60,000 nucleotides of DNA, taken from positions 171,007,361 through 171,067,360 of the forward strand of contig NC_081406.1 of assembly GCF_030272615.1 (NCBI RefSeq), read 5' to 3'. The translations under genes were made by a program, and so were the position numbers. Positions within the stretch are counted from its first letter, which is position 1; each line of letters starts with the position of its first letter. Under the pieces are notes generated by a model. The model ran no database searches. It was not told where the DNA came from and saw nothing but the letters and a program-made list of their open reading frames with translations. This DNA comes from Cryptomeria japonica (lineage: Eukaryota; Streptophyta; Pinopsida; Cupressales; Cupressaceae). Below are positions 34,871 to 47,210 of this stretch, in pieces.

Positions 34871-36151
34871 TTGGAAGGAGATATGGGAGAATACACTATG
34901 AGGGAGCTTGCTCATCGTCTCACTCAGATTGAGAGAGCTTATGATGAACTCAAAGTCAAGTATAAAGCTTCTTTGGCCAAAAGAAAAGAGCATGTTGAGA
35001 AACTGATGGAACTTACTGAAAACAACTCTTCTGATGAAGCGGACATGGATGCCCTAGTTGAAGAAGTTGAAAAACTGAATGAATCCAATGGCAACCTAAG
35101 AAAGGAGTTGGAAGGACTGACTATTAAAATGTGTCAAGAGATTGAGAACAGAAGGAAAGCTGAAGATATGATAAAAGACAAAGATCATGAGATCTCCAAG
35201 CTGAAACAAGAAATCAGTGCCCTTACCACTCACCTCCAAGAAAGTAAGGTGGAAAAAGAAGAAATGCAAGGTGAACTAAACATGGCTATTTCTGAGAATA
35301 CAACCTTGAAGGAATCCAATGCTTCTATTTCCAAAGAACTTATTGAGACAAAGGAGATACTTGCCAAATTCAATTAGAGTGCTGCTAAGCTAGAACAAAA
35401 GCTTGAATTGGCAAAATCAATTAAGAATACCACTAGACTTGGCTTCTCTGGTTATGAGGAAGGTAAGACCTCTGGAACAAAATATGTAGCATCAAAGAAG
35501 CAACCAACATCAAAGGATAAAGGTAAGCAAAAGTTCAAACCTATTTGCCTTAATTGTCTCAAAGAAGGACATACTGCTAATGTGTGTAGAAGCAAGGCCT
35601 ACAACAATTTTCCTTATTTTCTAAACAATAAGCCTAGATCCAATGGATTCAATGGAAACTATTATGCATGCAACAAGTTTGGGCATAGAGAATTTGAATG
35701 CAGGTCTGTAGTGCACAACACTAGGAGATATCCTCAAAAGACTCAAGGAGTTTTTTCGGAACCCTTTGTGAACCAAAATCCCAATTGGTACAATACCTAT
35801 TGGTCAGGTGGTTATCAAGCGACAACCAGTTGGAGAACAACCTGTATGATCTGTCATGGTAGCGGTCACACTGCTGCAACATGTAGAAGGAAGAATGGTA
35901 GTATGAATAATGGACCATGGAGAACACCTGGAATGGTATGCTACCACTGCAACAAACCGGGACACACTGCTAGAACTTGCAAAATGAGAAAGAACCTAAC
36001 CAATGATATACCGGTCACTCCAGAAGGGAAGATTGATGTTGAAACTATTCAAGCGGGAATGCATAAAACTTGGAAAAAGAAATCTGAAGAAGTGTCACAT
36101 GATGAACCGGTTTCTGCACCTAGTGTGGAAGTCTCTGAACCGACAAACTAA
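34871..36151 (+). pseudogene. NA2 ORF1: coiled coil and four zinc knuckles (gag-like)
   Basis: Starts 24 bases after the primer site and stays in one frame to 36151, broken only by a TAG at 35375-35377. Residues about 10-165 are an almost continuous coiled coil (MRELAHRLTQIERAYDELK onward). A basic linker follows. The knuckles are CLNCLKEGHTANVC near 35545, YACNKFGHREFEC near 35665 (first Cys lost to Tyr), CMICHGSGHTAATC near 35845 and CYHCNKPGHTARTC near 35940. With the stop read through it would be about 427 residues. By analogy with Gag it could bind RNA and form particles. A coiled coil before the knuckles also occurs in some copia Gag proteins, so ORF1 may descend from one. Confidence 0.75.
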
Positions 36152-36598
36152 GCTTCAGAAAAGCTTAGGGGGATCAAATCAGTGAAATATTTTGAACCCC
36201 CAGTTTATATCGGTAAAGATCTTAACCAGTATATGTTACCTGTCAATCGACAAAAGACTGGAAGCGGTAAAAGGTAAAATTAGGGTTTATGCCCTAACGG
36301 TGATGCATTTATTATGGTAGGTAAGAATTTGTTTAAAAGGGATTTTTCAATGTCATTTTCACTTATCAGTTTACGAGTGAAGGAATTTCCAAGAGTAGAG
36401 CGACAATAGGTGATTTGAGTTGCGACTTAGAGAGATTTCAAATCTTGCAGAAGAATCCAGAGATATTTACAATCAACCAAGTGAAGAACACCAAGCGGTA
36501 ATCCAACAACCGAAGTGGTGTGTTGCGAGTTGCATTAGCAAACCCTAAATTTCAAAATTTTGAAGGCATTTCTCAAAATTCTTGTTTATCAGTTAATC

Positions 36599-39500
36599 AT
36601 GGCTTCTGCATCACACTCTAGTTCTAGTGTACCTATGGACTTAGCTGAATTTATTCAAAGAAAAATGAAATACAATGCCCTGTCCCAAATACCTGTTGGA
36701 GTCATTGTCGAAGGAGATATTTTAGGGTACATTGAATGCAAACTGGAAGACCTAGGATCCCTAGTGATTCATTCCCAACTAGGTCTGTTCTGTGGGGATG
36801 ACAAGAAGATCAAACTGGAGCATCCTAGAGAGGAAGAAACTACATAATGTGGTTTACATTCTTGAAGAGTTCACAGAAGAGCACATCCGCATCATCCTGA
36901 GCAGAGTACATGGCAACAAAATGTATCTCGAGAGGACATATAACATTACACCTGAAGCAATCCATGCCATCACCGGTTTCTGCAACATTGGTGAGGTGCC
37001 AGCCCTAAGGAAAGTCATCAAGGCTGAAATGACTAAGCTCACCGGTTCTTTGAGCGACCAACGGGGAATGACCGTCAACACCATCAAAGATGATCTGGTC
37101 AAGTATGCTTGCATGGTGATTGGATACCAGACGTTTTATGCTAGTAGAATAAACTCTGTCTCTGCTGCTATGGTGAATGCCGCCTACAAAATGATCAAGG
37201 AAGATGCCTCATTTGATTTATGCACTTGTTTGTAGAAACAACTTCTATTGAACCTAAAGTCCATCAAACAGGACAGTGCTCTAAGTTTCAAATTTGGACA
37301 ACTTTTGGTTAGTCCATTTTTCTACTTTCAAGGTTGTTTCCTAGGACTCGGTGATATTCAATGGTCTGCTAACCAACCATTCACCAAACAAATTAGGGAA
37401 AGTCTCCAAGCGGTGGGAACTGGATATCCCGAGGTCTTGAATAAATATTTTGATGAATTCAAGTGGAAGATGAGCCAGAGGATGAGGATATCTGGGGATA
37501 TTGTTAAGAAATATGAAGAGGACGTCTACTTTACCATTAAAGTGGATGAGTGCATAATGGAAGTAGTAGAGCCAAGATAGAAAGAAGTATAACCTATGGG
37601 GTATGAGGTGATGTATGACATGTTAGACGGGTATGCCTCTACCTTGCTTGCCTTGCCTCTTGATGCCAAGGCAAAGTGAACTGACACCTACTTAGAGAGG
37701 ATAACACCGGTTGAAAATCCTAAAGAAAAAAAGGGCAAGGTACTACTGGCGGTATCGGCATTGGTTACCTCAGCAAGTCCTAAAGTGACCAAGCGGTCAC
37801 TTGCCAAAAAGAAACTAGAAGTTGCTCCCGCTAAAGTTTTTGAAAGGAAGCGAAAGACCAAAAGCAACTCACTGGAATCTGAGGATACAGAACTTGAAGT
37901 GCAGCCTAATAAGACCAGTCAAACAAGCAAGAAAGAAAAAACTACCGATAATGTACCTACATCATTAGCACCAGTAAATGTAGACATCTCTTCTTATAAG
38001 CTGATGACACATTGTCAGAGGACTATTAAGAATATTAGAAGAAAATTGCTTGATGATTTGAAGGAGTGTTTTGATGGTTTCATTGATAGTGAGAAAGAAG
38101 AAGTAGAATGGGAACTCACTAATTATTTATGTGTTAATGACCAGTCGCCATTTGAAATTAGATTAGCCACCCCTGATTCTTTATATAATTCTTTGGATAA
38201 TAAATGGTGCATTGCCATTGAGAGAGACCAGGAGATCAGAGAGAAGATTTTTGCAAAATACTTCCCTGATGCTTCAAACTCGGAATTAATTGAAATTCTA
38301 GGTGTATACAAAGGCCTCTTCTTCATGAGAAGAAGAAGACTCTTGATACTGGAAGGCAAAACCTCTGAAGTTGTGAAAGACACACACTCCCATGCTAAAG
38401 TCACTCTGAAAATGCACCAAGTAGCTCAAGCAAATAGAGAAGCTGAACAAGAATCAAAAACCGGAAAATCGAATGAGACATTTGATGGTGAGGGAGAAAA
38501 AGCTATAGAACAGGTTGACACTATTGATGTGGATGTACTGGATGGTGAAGATGTCACTCCGGATAGAGAGAAGGAGAAATGGGATAAAGAAAAAGCATAA
38601 AAGGAGAAGCAGGACAAGGAAAAGGCTGACAAAGAGAAAGCGGAGAAAGAAAAAGAGAAAAAGAAAGAGGAAGAGAAGAGGAAACAAGAAGAAGAGAAGA
38701 GAAAAGAAGAGGCAAAGAGAAAAGAAGAAGAGAAGAGAAAATAAGAAGAGAAGAGGAAACAAGAGGAGAAGAGAAAAGAAGAAGAGAAGAGGAAACAAGA
38801 GGAGAAGAGGAAACAAGAAGAGGAGAAGTAGAAAGAAGAGGAGACAAGGAAACAAGAAGAGGAGAAGTAGAAAGAAGAGGAGAAGAGGAAACAAGAAGAG
38901 GAGAAGCCGAAAGAAGAAGAAAGAAAGAAGGAGGAAGAGAGGAAAAAGCATGAAGAGGAGAAAAGGGAGAAAGAAGAGGAAAAGAAAAGAGCTGAAGAAA
39001 AGAAGGAAGGAGAAAAAGCCAAACAAGCAGAGACTCCAAAGGCAACCGGTGGTCAAGCCAAACCGGCTAACATCACCAGTCCTATAGATTTCCAATCTGC
39101 ACATGAATCAGAGTTGCTGCAAAGCATAAAGCTAGCACAAGAAAGACTGGAGACATTGAGGAGGAAAAAGGAATAGGATGTCATTCAAACTATGATTGAC
39201 ACCCTTACCAGTTTGATTCTAGGTACCAACCTCCCTGGTACTGATTCCTCTCTAGCCTAACTAAAACTCCTATGTACCATTGTAGAGGACCAGGTACAAT
39301 GCCTGGAAGAAGTTGCTGAAGCTAATGCACAGAAGAAGCATCAAAAGGCACTAAACACTGCCTTAGTAAAGAAATTGAATGAGCTCCGGTCTCAACTTCA
39401 GAAACAATAGTAGGATATAAGTGTTGCTATGGATGAGGGCAAACTATTGTTGAACAAAATAAGCCAACCCCATCTATTTTGTGATGATGTGCTTGCACAA

Positions 39501-39893
39501 AAGGATAAACTGCAATTTGATTTGCAGGCATACATAAGCAACTTTAAGATGCCATATGATTCATTTTCTACATATGGAAAAATAGTTCACCACTATTAGC
39601 TTCAGTCTGCCAGGATAGAATTGGAGATTAGCAACCGGACAAGAGATTTGTAGGAACTTCAACTGGTTTTATTACCCAGACTGCAAATTCTTCAGAATTG
39701 CTTTCTCAAAATAGAAGCTTTAACGGTAACTCAAGACATGAGTACAATTGATGCCATGGAAGAACATGTATCTTAGATGCAGATGGAAAGTGAGGTTGCT
39801 ACCTCATTACTTGAGTCATGGTCATTAGCCATGAAGACTTTTATGAAGGACTTTAAATCTATTTTTGATAAGTATCATTCCTTATTGTCATAA
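36599..39893 (+). pseudogene. NA2 ORF2: conserved core domain plus long Lys/Glu coiled-coil tail
   Basis: Starts MASASHSSSSVPMDLAEFIQ. Core residues about 1-330 match NA1: IRIILSRVHG near 36890, YNITPEAIHAITGF near 36945, AAYKMIKEDASFDLC near 37185, GLGDIQW near 37350. A frame change occurs between 36810 and 36850; after that one frame runs to the final TAA at 39891-39893, with about a dozen single in-frame stops (37233, 37578, 37590, 37679, 38598 and others). The middle (37761-38560) is charged and helical. 38578-39035 is extreme Lys/Glu/Arg low complexity (KEKEKKKEEEKRK type). The tail to 39893 is coiled coil. The function is unknown; conservation between NA1 and NA2 argues that the protein mattered to the element. 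Confidence 0.7.
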
Positions 39894-40162
39894 ACATTTA
39901 CTCTTTTTAATGATAATAAGAAATAGGTTATTCTGCATCACTTTGTCATTGTTGGCAAAGGGGGAGTAGTACTTAAAATTTTGGTGAATGTTATGTATAC
40001 TTTCATGTTACCTTTTTAAGGGAGTAGTATACATTATAATTTTTGCAAAAGGGATAGTGTATATGCTTAGGGGGAGTAATTTTGATTATGGCAGTTTTTG
40101 TTGTAAAACACTTAGATGTCAAAATTTTCCTAAGTGTTGACATCAATGCCAAAAGGGGAGAT
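39894..40162 (+). promoter_or_regulatory. NA2 3' region with repeated polypurine-like runs
   Basis: CAAAGGGGGAGTAGT near 39957, AAGGGAGTAGTA near 40017, TAGGGGGAGTAAT near 40069 and the terminal CAAAAGGGGAGAT at 40150-40162. The last adjoins the LTR and is the probable primer; the others resemble duplicate tracts. No gene. Confidence 0.65.
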
Positions 40163-41277
40163 TATTGGAATTTTTGATGATGTTATGATTGTCATTGATG
40201 AACACACACTTTCTTTGTGTGTACTTTCTTGATGTATAAGTTATGCTCAACCAGTAATTGTTCCAACTAGTATTATGTATTATAGTCTTTAGACTATCGG
40301 TGTTTTGCAAAAGATGATTACTGGTCACAGATTGACTAAAGGCCCAAGCGGTTCGAGGATCTCAAGCGGTATGAAGGAACAAAGCGGTAGTTAATACTTT
40401 GATTTACCAGTCTTCATTTTGACAACCGATAATCAGTAAATTGTTTGAACCGGTATTACTCTGTGATGAGTTACCAACGGGTATTTCTGTGATGAGTTAT
40501 CATCCACCGACACTTTGGTAGTGATTTTGTGTCATGTTACCAAATGTGTCTAGATGCACTGAACCTAGGAACTTGTAATCCAATCCTATTGGACCAACAT
40601 GAAATCAGATTCCTTTATAAGGACATCATGTCTAGGGTTTGCATGCATGAGTTGTTGTTGAGGGTTTTTGTATGTGCAATCATAGAAGAGAAAGGTTTGT
40701 ATGAAGAGTTAGAGTGTGAAGATATTGAAGACTAAAGTAATGCTGAAATGCATTAATAGTGAGCTGTCAAGGATCTAACCAAGCATACTGTACTAGTAAC
40801 TAGATCACTCACTTGTTGATTACTCACATCTTCGACAAGTCTGAAACCCTTAACCGGGTAGGCTTAGAAAAGCCTTTGTAAAACCTCTAACAAGGTGGTT
40901 CACAATAGTGGATCTGAAATCCTCTCACAAGGTAGTCTTTAATAGGACTTATCTCCTAACAGAGATCTAGATTCCTAACAGGATCTATTCTGGTGAAGAA
41001 CATTGTATGACTTTAACCGACCTAGTTTCTATTTTGCAGATAGTTACTTGTGAGTTTCTGCTCATCGTGGTTTTTTCCATTTGGGTTTCCACATCAAACA
41101 TCTTGTGTTATGGTGATTGTGCTCTTGTGGGTGAATGCTTTGTTTTCTATTTGGTTTGCATTTATCTTAACCGGTTTGTTAGTAAAACTGTTATACCGGT
41201 TAACTGCTAAACTGTTTAAGAGTTTGAGTTATGTATTTTTTGGTATACTAATTCACCCCCTGTCATAGTATTCATCA
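40163..41277 (+). repeat. NA2 3' LTR (1115 bp)
   Basis: Begins TATTGGAATT (TG of the terminus mutated to TA) and ends ATTCATCA, followed by the second GAATA at 41278-41282. Confidence 0.92.
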
Positions 41278-41300
41278 GAATATACAAAAAAAGTTATTAC

Positions 41301-41480
41301 AAATCATCTCATGGGCTTTTATACAAAATTTGGCATTACAATATGTGTGATTCAGCTCATCGCCATTTTAATATACAAAATTTGGCATATAAATATGTAT
41401 AAATCAGCTCATTGCCATTTAAATATACAAAATTATGCCCATAAACATGTAAAAATCAGCTCATGGGCATTTATATATAC
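41301..41480. repeat. 52-bp tandem repeat, about 3.5 units
   Basis: The landmark CAGCTCAT (or CATCTCAT) recurs at 41305, 41353, 41405 and 41457, each unit including ATACAAAATTTGGCAT or a variant. It lies just beyond the 3' end of gene 2. Confidence 0.85.
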
Positions 41481-41554
41481 AAAAAATGAATATAGAATAA
41501 TTCATTGATGATATATAAAAAATTCTCAAAATCATTCTACTGTAAATTGTAGAA

Positions 41555-41916
41555 TCAATCAAGTGAGTCTTTAGGATTGTCTCTAACCCGTATTGTGTCA
41601 AATATTGCCTCGTGGTCAGATTCATGAACTTTCCATAAAATATTGGTATGAGTTCTACCATGATACTTCATCAAATGAATATTTGTTGCAACAAAAAGGT
41701 TAGAGAAATGAAGAATATGTCTATGTGTTTCAAAAACCTCGAACAACCAAACATCAAAATTCTTGATAGGGTATCTCCTCAGCCATGTTCTTGTCATGAC
41801 AACATACCCTATTGGGTACTCAATACCTTCTCTGTTAATGATTGTGGTTGTCAATTTTCTCTTAGGCTCAACACAACGACACAAATAGTAATCTATTCCT
41901 TCTTCATTGTTCTCTT
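41555..41916 (-). pseudogene. Gene 2 copy A, 3' part (transposase-like), cut by Copia-A
   Basis: The minus strand encodes GIDYYLCRCVEPKRKLTT, then YPIGYVVMTRTWLRRYP, FVATNIHLMKYHGRTHT, ending RDNPKDSLD and a stop at 41555. Copy B (54964-55290) has YPIGLVVARTWLRT, VIATNVKALKHHTKSRT and RDDPSRTLD plus stop, so the C-terminus is conserved. The 5' edge is the Copia-A insertion; the frame continues from exon sequence at 48618 upward (VVAEENNEEG across the joined target site). The first 13 residues of the open frame (to 41956) belong to the LTR and should be ignored. Confidence 0.75.
41912..41916. repeat. Target-site duplication (left copy), CTCTT
   Basis: CTCTT at 41912-41916 is repeated at 48613-48617, bracketing Copia-A exactly. 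Confidence 0.95.
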
Positions 41917-42971
41917 TGTTGGTATTTTGGTATGGTTTTGTCATTGATGTCAACACCTGCTAAATACACCTACTTTGGAGATCCAGCAACATTCACCAGC
42001 AAACAGTAAACTGTGCAAACAATCACCAGTATATGGTTAACCGGCAGGATATAATGTTCACCGGTACCTGCATTGACATGGAAGACACTTGGTAATGTCG
42101 AAGACATCATGTGGACACTTTACTTTGAAGTAATAATCATTGGCATATTCTTATTTGCATATTTGCTTTTACCGGCAAATAGGTCCAGGTTATCTAGGGT
42201 TACACCAGCAGGTTTATCTTTTCCAGATCAGCATGGCACGCTATGGAGATGATTTATTATTGTTGTAAATGCATTAAGCCGACATGTTCAATCAGTTATT
42301 GCATCGGATATTGTATTATTTGTAAAATGTTTTATTGTAATATCTTGTAGAGCCGACCTACTAAAATTGGTCTTAGGGTATGGTATAAATGTAAGATCTT
42401 ATTTGTAAGATCAAGTGTGGAATGCGAGAAAGATTTAAGGAAGGGTATATGCGAGATCAAGAAGAAATATACACGAAGACATCATTTGAAGGTGAAGTTA
42501 GGTTTTTGTAAAAGCATATCAACATTACACCGGTACTGAATCTAGCATATGAAGATGCTATTTTGTGCAGTACATTCTCATTGGATTTAACCATCCAACT
42601 ATAGTCAATGTGACTCCCATTTGTGTTTGAGCAGTGAGCTCTAGGCTGTTGGCCTTTCTGCATGTGCAGACCCCTCTTTGTAAACTTACTATCTGCAGTA
42701 GTATCATCTAATTGTGGGTAAGGTTTCCCACCGTGGTTTTTCCCCTTACAGGGTTTCCATGTACAAATATTTGTGTCATGTGTTGTGGATGACTTTGTGC
42801 TTATGTTTCATGCATTAATTCTTACCGGTATAGCATTTTCTGTTAACACTGTTTACCGACATACTTAACTATCTTACTGGTATTAAGCATTAAGTTGGTT
42901 AATAAGATTTTGGTTTGAATTTATTAGACAACTGATTCACCCCCCCCTCTCAGTTGTCTCCAGGACCTACA
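41917..42971 (+). repeat. Copia-A 5' LTR (1055 bp)
   Basis: TGTTGGTATTTTGG...GGACCTACA. The TATAAAT at 42384-42390 is kept in the 3' LTR (48021-48027) and in Copia-B (58675-58681), which makes it a good TATA-box candidate. The terminal block is GATTCACCCCCCCCTCTCAG. Confidence 0.96.
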
Positions 42972-42973
42972 AT

Positions 42974-42986
42974 TGGTATCAGAGCA
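42974..42986 (+). promoter_or_regulatory. Copia-A primer-binding site
   Basis: TGGTATCAGAGCA two bases after the LTR, complementary to the 3' end of initiator-Met tRNA except at the last base. Confidence 0.92.
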
Positions 42987-43028
42987 TAGTCCTCTTTTTG
43001 CAGAAGTTTAACAACTTGAGGAGATCCA

Positions 43029-46000
43029 ATGTCTACTAATTATTTCAGAAAGGATAGTCCTAAACTTGATAGAACCAACTATGGAATATGGAAAATCAGA
43101 ATGGAGACACATCTGAATTGCATTGGTAAATATATATGGGAAGTTACTAAGAATGGTTATATTGCTGCTGTAGCTGGTCAGACTGCTCCTATTACTTTAG
43201 CTAAAGATGAAGAAAATGATTGCAAAGCAAGAGAAGCACTTTTGAGCGCATTATCAGATCAACAAATCATGGGATTATCAGATAGATCCACTGCAAAAGC
43301 TATTTGGGATCATTTGGAAACACTGAATGAAGGGGATTCCACAGTCAAAATTGCAAAACTTGAAAGCTTCCGAGTCAGGTATGAACATTTGAAAATGGAA
43401 GAAGATGAAAGGATTTCTGCTTTTATGGAAAGAGTAAATGAAATTGTTTCAGGTATCAAATGTTGTGGAGGAACCTTGAGTGAAGATGAGATTGTTTCAA
43501 AAATCTTAAGAGGTTTGCCACCGGCATATAAAATGAAGGTTACTGCTATAAATGAGTTAAGAACAATGCCTAATACATCAGTAACTAGGGATACATTAAT
43601 TGGAAAACTTTCAGCTTTTGAAATTGAGGAATTTGGTCCTGTTGCTACTATAAAAACTGATTTAGCCTTGAAAGCATCAACATCATCTGCTCCATCTTTT
43701 GACAAATCAGACTGGAGAGCCTTCTATGCAAGAGAACTTGAAGAAACCAGGAAGGAGAATGAAGAGCTTGAAGAACTTGAAGCACTATTTGCAAGAAAAA
43801 TGCCAAAAGGTCCAATTGGAAGTAAGTATGAAGGTAAAGCACCCTTTAAATGTTTCAACTGCAATAAGATTGGTCATATGGCTTCAAGATGCCCTGATAG
43901 ACATGCTAGACTAAGAGAAGAAGCTAGAAGGACATACAAACCTAATCCTGAATATCAGAGATACAGATTTAAGAAAAACAAAGATAAATCTTGTTACATT
44001 GTTGATGAAGGTGTGAATGATGATTCTGATGAGGATCCAGCAGACAACGGATGGGTCTTTGTTGCTATAACAAAAGATCAACCGGTACCTATTGCTCAAC
44101 CGGTAGAACAAGCCCTAGCAGCTAAAGTGGAATCAAAGGATGAATGGATTATTGACTCAGGATGCTCACATCACATGACTGGAGACAAAGGTAAATTCTT
44201 GAACTTTCAAGAATACAATAGAGGTTTAGTGAGATTCAGAGATGACAAAGCTTGTTCAATCAAAGGTAAGGGTTCAATATCTCTTGATGGTAAACATAAC
44301 ACTAACAATGTTTACTATGTTGAAGGATTAAAACATAATCTTTTAAGTTTAAGTGCTGGTCAATTAGTTGAGAAAGGTTTTCAGTTACAATTTAAAAATG
44401 GAAAATGCAAAATCATGAATAGAACTGGTTTGGAAATTGCAACCGGTAATCAGATTAGAGGTAATATCTTTCATTTGAATAACAGTGAAAAGGCATGCTT
44501 AATTGCTCATATAGATGAAAGTTGGCTATGGCATAAAAGACTATGTCATGTAAATTTTGATTGCATGGTAAAAATCAGTACTTCTAAGGCAGTTAGAGAT
44601 GTACCTAAAATTGTGAAACCTCAGAATACAATTTGCAAGGAATGTCAACTTGGAAAACAAGTTAGAGCTAGTTTCAAAAGTATTCTAGAAAAATCCAATA
44701 ATGCTCTTGATTTAATTCACACTGATTTATGTGGTTTGGCTAGAACTAAAAGCTTACAAGGTGATAGATATTTCATGCTAATTATTGATGATTATTCTAG
44801 AATGTGTTGGGTTACTTTTCTCAGAGAAAAGTCAGAAGCACTTGGGAAGTTCAAACTATTCAAAGCAATGGTTGAAAATGAAACCGGTAAGAAAATTAAA
44901 TGTTTAAGATCAAATCAAGGAGGAGAATTCACATCTAGAGATTTTAATACATTCTGTGAAGTAAATGGAATCAAAAGACAACTATCAGCACCTCGGACAC
45001 CACAACAGAATGGAGTTGTTTAAAGGAAAAATAGAACTATTTTGGATGCAACAAGAAGTATGTTATCAGAAGTAAATCTACCACATGTGTACTGGAGAGA
45101 GGCAGTAAGCACTGCTGTCTATACATTCAACAAAGTTCACATCAAAGGTGAAACCAGTAAGACCCCTCATGAACTATGGTTTGGTAATACTCCTACTCTT
45201 AAGCATTTCAGAATTTTTGGAAGTAAATGTTATATTAGAAGAGATGAGTATATTGGCAAGTTTGATCCTAGAAGTGATGAAGGAATATTTCTTGGTTATT
45301 CATCTAAGAGTAAAGCTTATAGATGTTTTAATAAAAGATTACAAAAAATTGTTGAAAGTACAAATGTAAAGATTGATGAATAATTCAGAGGAACTTCAAG
45401 GTATATAGACTCTGATCCGGTAATAGAAATTATGACAAATGAACCAATAGTAAATCCACCGGTATAGAATGATGATCCAGTTACTTCGGTATCATCAGAG
45501 GATTCCACAGTAATTGAAGAACAACAACCGACTAAGACACCCCGGTATGTAAGACTGAATCATTCTGAAGATCAGATAATTGGAAGCAAATTTAAAGGAG
45601 TCATGACAAGAGGAAGATTGGCAAATGAAGAGGTATGTCTTATTTCTAAAATTGAACCATTATCTATCAATGAGGCATGTGAAGATAAATTATGGATTAA
45701 AGCTATGGAAGAAGAATTAGGACAAATTGAGAAAAATAATACTTGGACATTAGTTCCCCGGCCTGAAAATAAAAATGTAATTGGAACCAAATGGTTATTT
45801 AGAAACAAACTCAATGAAGATGGTAAGGTTGTCAGGAATAAAGCAAGACTAGTGTGTAAGGGATATTCTCAGAAAGAAGGAGTTGAATACAATGAAACCT
45901 TTGCACCGGTAGCCAGAATTGAGGCAGTTAGATTATTCTTGGCCTTTGCAGCTCACAAGGATTACAAAGTTTATCAAATGGATATTAAATGTGCATTTTT

Positions 46001-47210
46001 GAATGGAGATCTTGAAGAAGAAGTCTATATTGAACAACCTGATGGATTTTTTTTGACAGATAACAATGATATGGTTTGCAGATTAAGAAAAGCTTTGTAT
46101 GGACTAAAACAAGCTCCAAGAGCCTGGTATGCAAGATTGGATAAGTATCTTTTAAAAATTGGTTTTACTAAAGGAAATGCAGATAGCAATTTATATTACA
46201 AAGTAACTAATGATGACATCTTGATTATGGAAGTATTTGTTGATGATATAATCTTTGGAGGAGAAGATGGATTATGCAAAGAATTTTCTCTTAAAATGCA
46301 GCATGAATTTGAAATGTCTATGATTGGAGAAATAAAATTCTTTTTAGGATTGCAGATTTTACAGACTGATAAAGGCATATTTTTGAGTCAATCTAAGCAC
46401 TTGAAAGAGCTACTCAAGAAATTTGGGATGGAGAACTCTAAACCGGTAAGCACACCTATGACTACAAATGATAAATTATCTCAAAGGGATGAGTCTACAC
46501 CTATTAATCCAACTAGATACAAATCTATGATAGGAGGTTTACTGTATTTGACACAAACCAGACCTGATATTATGAATGCAGTATGTATAGTTTCTAGATT
46601 TCAGAGTAATCCCAGGGAAAATCATGAATCAGCAGTAAAAAGGATTTTTCGGTACTTACAAGGCACAACAAATCTTGGATTATGGTATCCTAAAGATGAA
46701 AATTATGATCTATATGCATACACAGATGCAAATTGGGCAGGAGATGTGGATGATAGAAAAAGCACCACTGGAGGAGCATTCTTTCTTGGAAAGAGATTAG
46801 TTTCTTAGTTAAGTAAGAAACAGAGTTGTACATCTTTATCAATAGCAAAATCAGAATATGTTGCAGCAAAATCAGAATATGTTTCAGCAGCAACAAACTG
46901 TACACAGGTACTTTGGCTTAAGCAAATGTTGAAAGACATAAAGGTAAAATGCAAGGAACCTATTACTATATATTGTGATAACACTGCAGCAATTGATATA
47001 TCTAAGAATCCAGTATTACATTCTAAAATAAAACATGTTTCTATCAAACTGAATTTTCTAAGGGAAAAAGTTGAAGAAAAGGAGATAAAACTAGTTTATG
47101 TAAATACTAAAGAACAACTTGCAGATATTTTCACAAAACCTTTGCCTAAGGAAACTTCTGAGTATCTCAGAGATCAGCTCGGAGTCTTACCTCCACCGGT
47201 AGAGACTTAG
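43029..47210 (+). pseudogene. Copia-A gag-pol polyprotein with four in-frame stops
   Basis: A single frame of about 1393 codons from MSTNYFRKDSPKLDRTNYG, no frameshift. Gag: UBN2/Ty1-type to about 43700. Zinc knuckle CFNCNKIGHMASRC at 43851. Protease WIIDSGCSHHMTGD near 44145. GAG-pre-integrase SWLWHKRLCHVNF near 44520. Integrase Asp in HTDLCG near 44720, Asp in LIIDDYSRMCWV near 44785. The TAA at 45021-45023 falls where NGV[A/V]ERKN is expected, at the catalytic Glu. Further stops lie at 45381, 45465 and 46806 (where a Trp is usual). RT: IGTKWLFRNKLNEDGK near 45780, YGLKQAPRAWYARL near 46100, VFVDDIIFGG near 46237. RNase H: YTDANWAGDVDDRKSTTGG near 46720. The natural stop is at 47208-47210. 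The lineage within copia is unresolved. Confidence 0.93.

Larger units (their letters stand above)
33686..41277 (+). mobile_element. NA2: large non-autonomous LTR retrotransposon
   Basis: Complete 7.6-kb element: LTRs at 33686-34832 and 40163-41277, perfect target duplication GAATA (33681-33685 and 41278-41282), initiator-Met primer site at 34835 and polypurine tract at 40150. The interior holds ORF1 (coiled coil plus zinc knuckles) and ORF2 (conserved core plus Lys/Glu-rich coiled coil). No protease, integrase, RT or RNase H motif occurs in any frame that I read. It carries the same gene plan as NA1 in an independent insertion. Confidence 0.92.

Noticed and set aside
38426-39104. Long Ser/Phe-, Leu/Phe- and Lys/Arg-rich frames overlapping NA2 ORF2
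   Set aside because: These are alternative frames of the purine-rich Lys/Glu segment; the ORF2 frame is the one continuous with the conserved core and tail.
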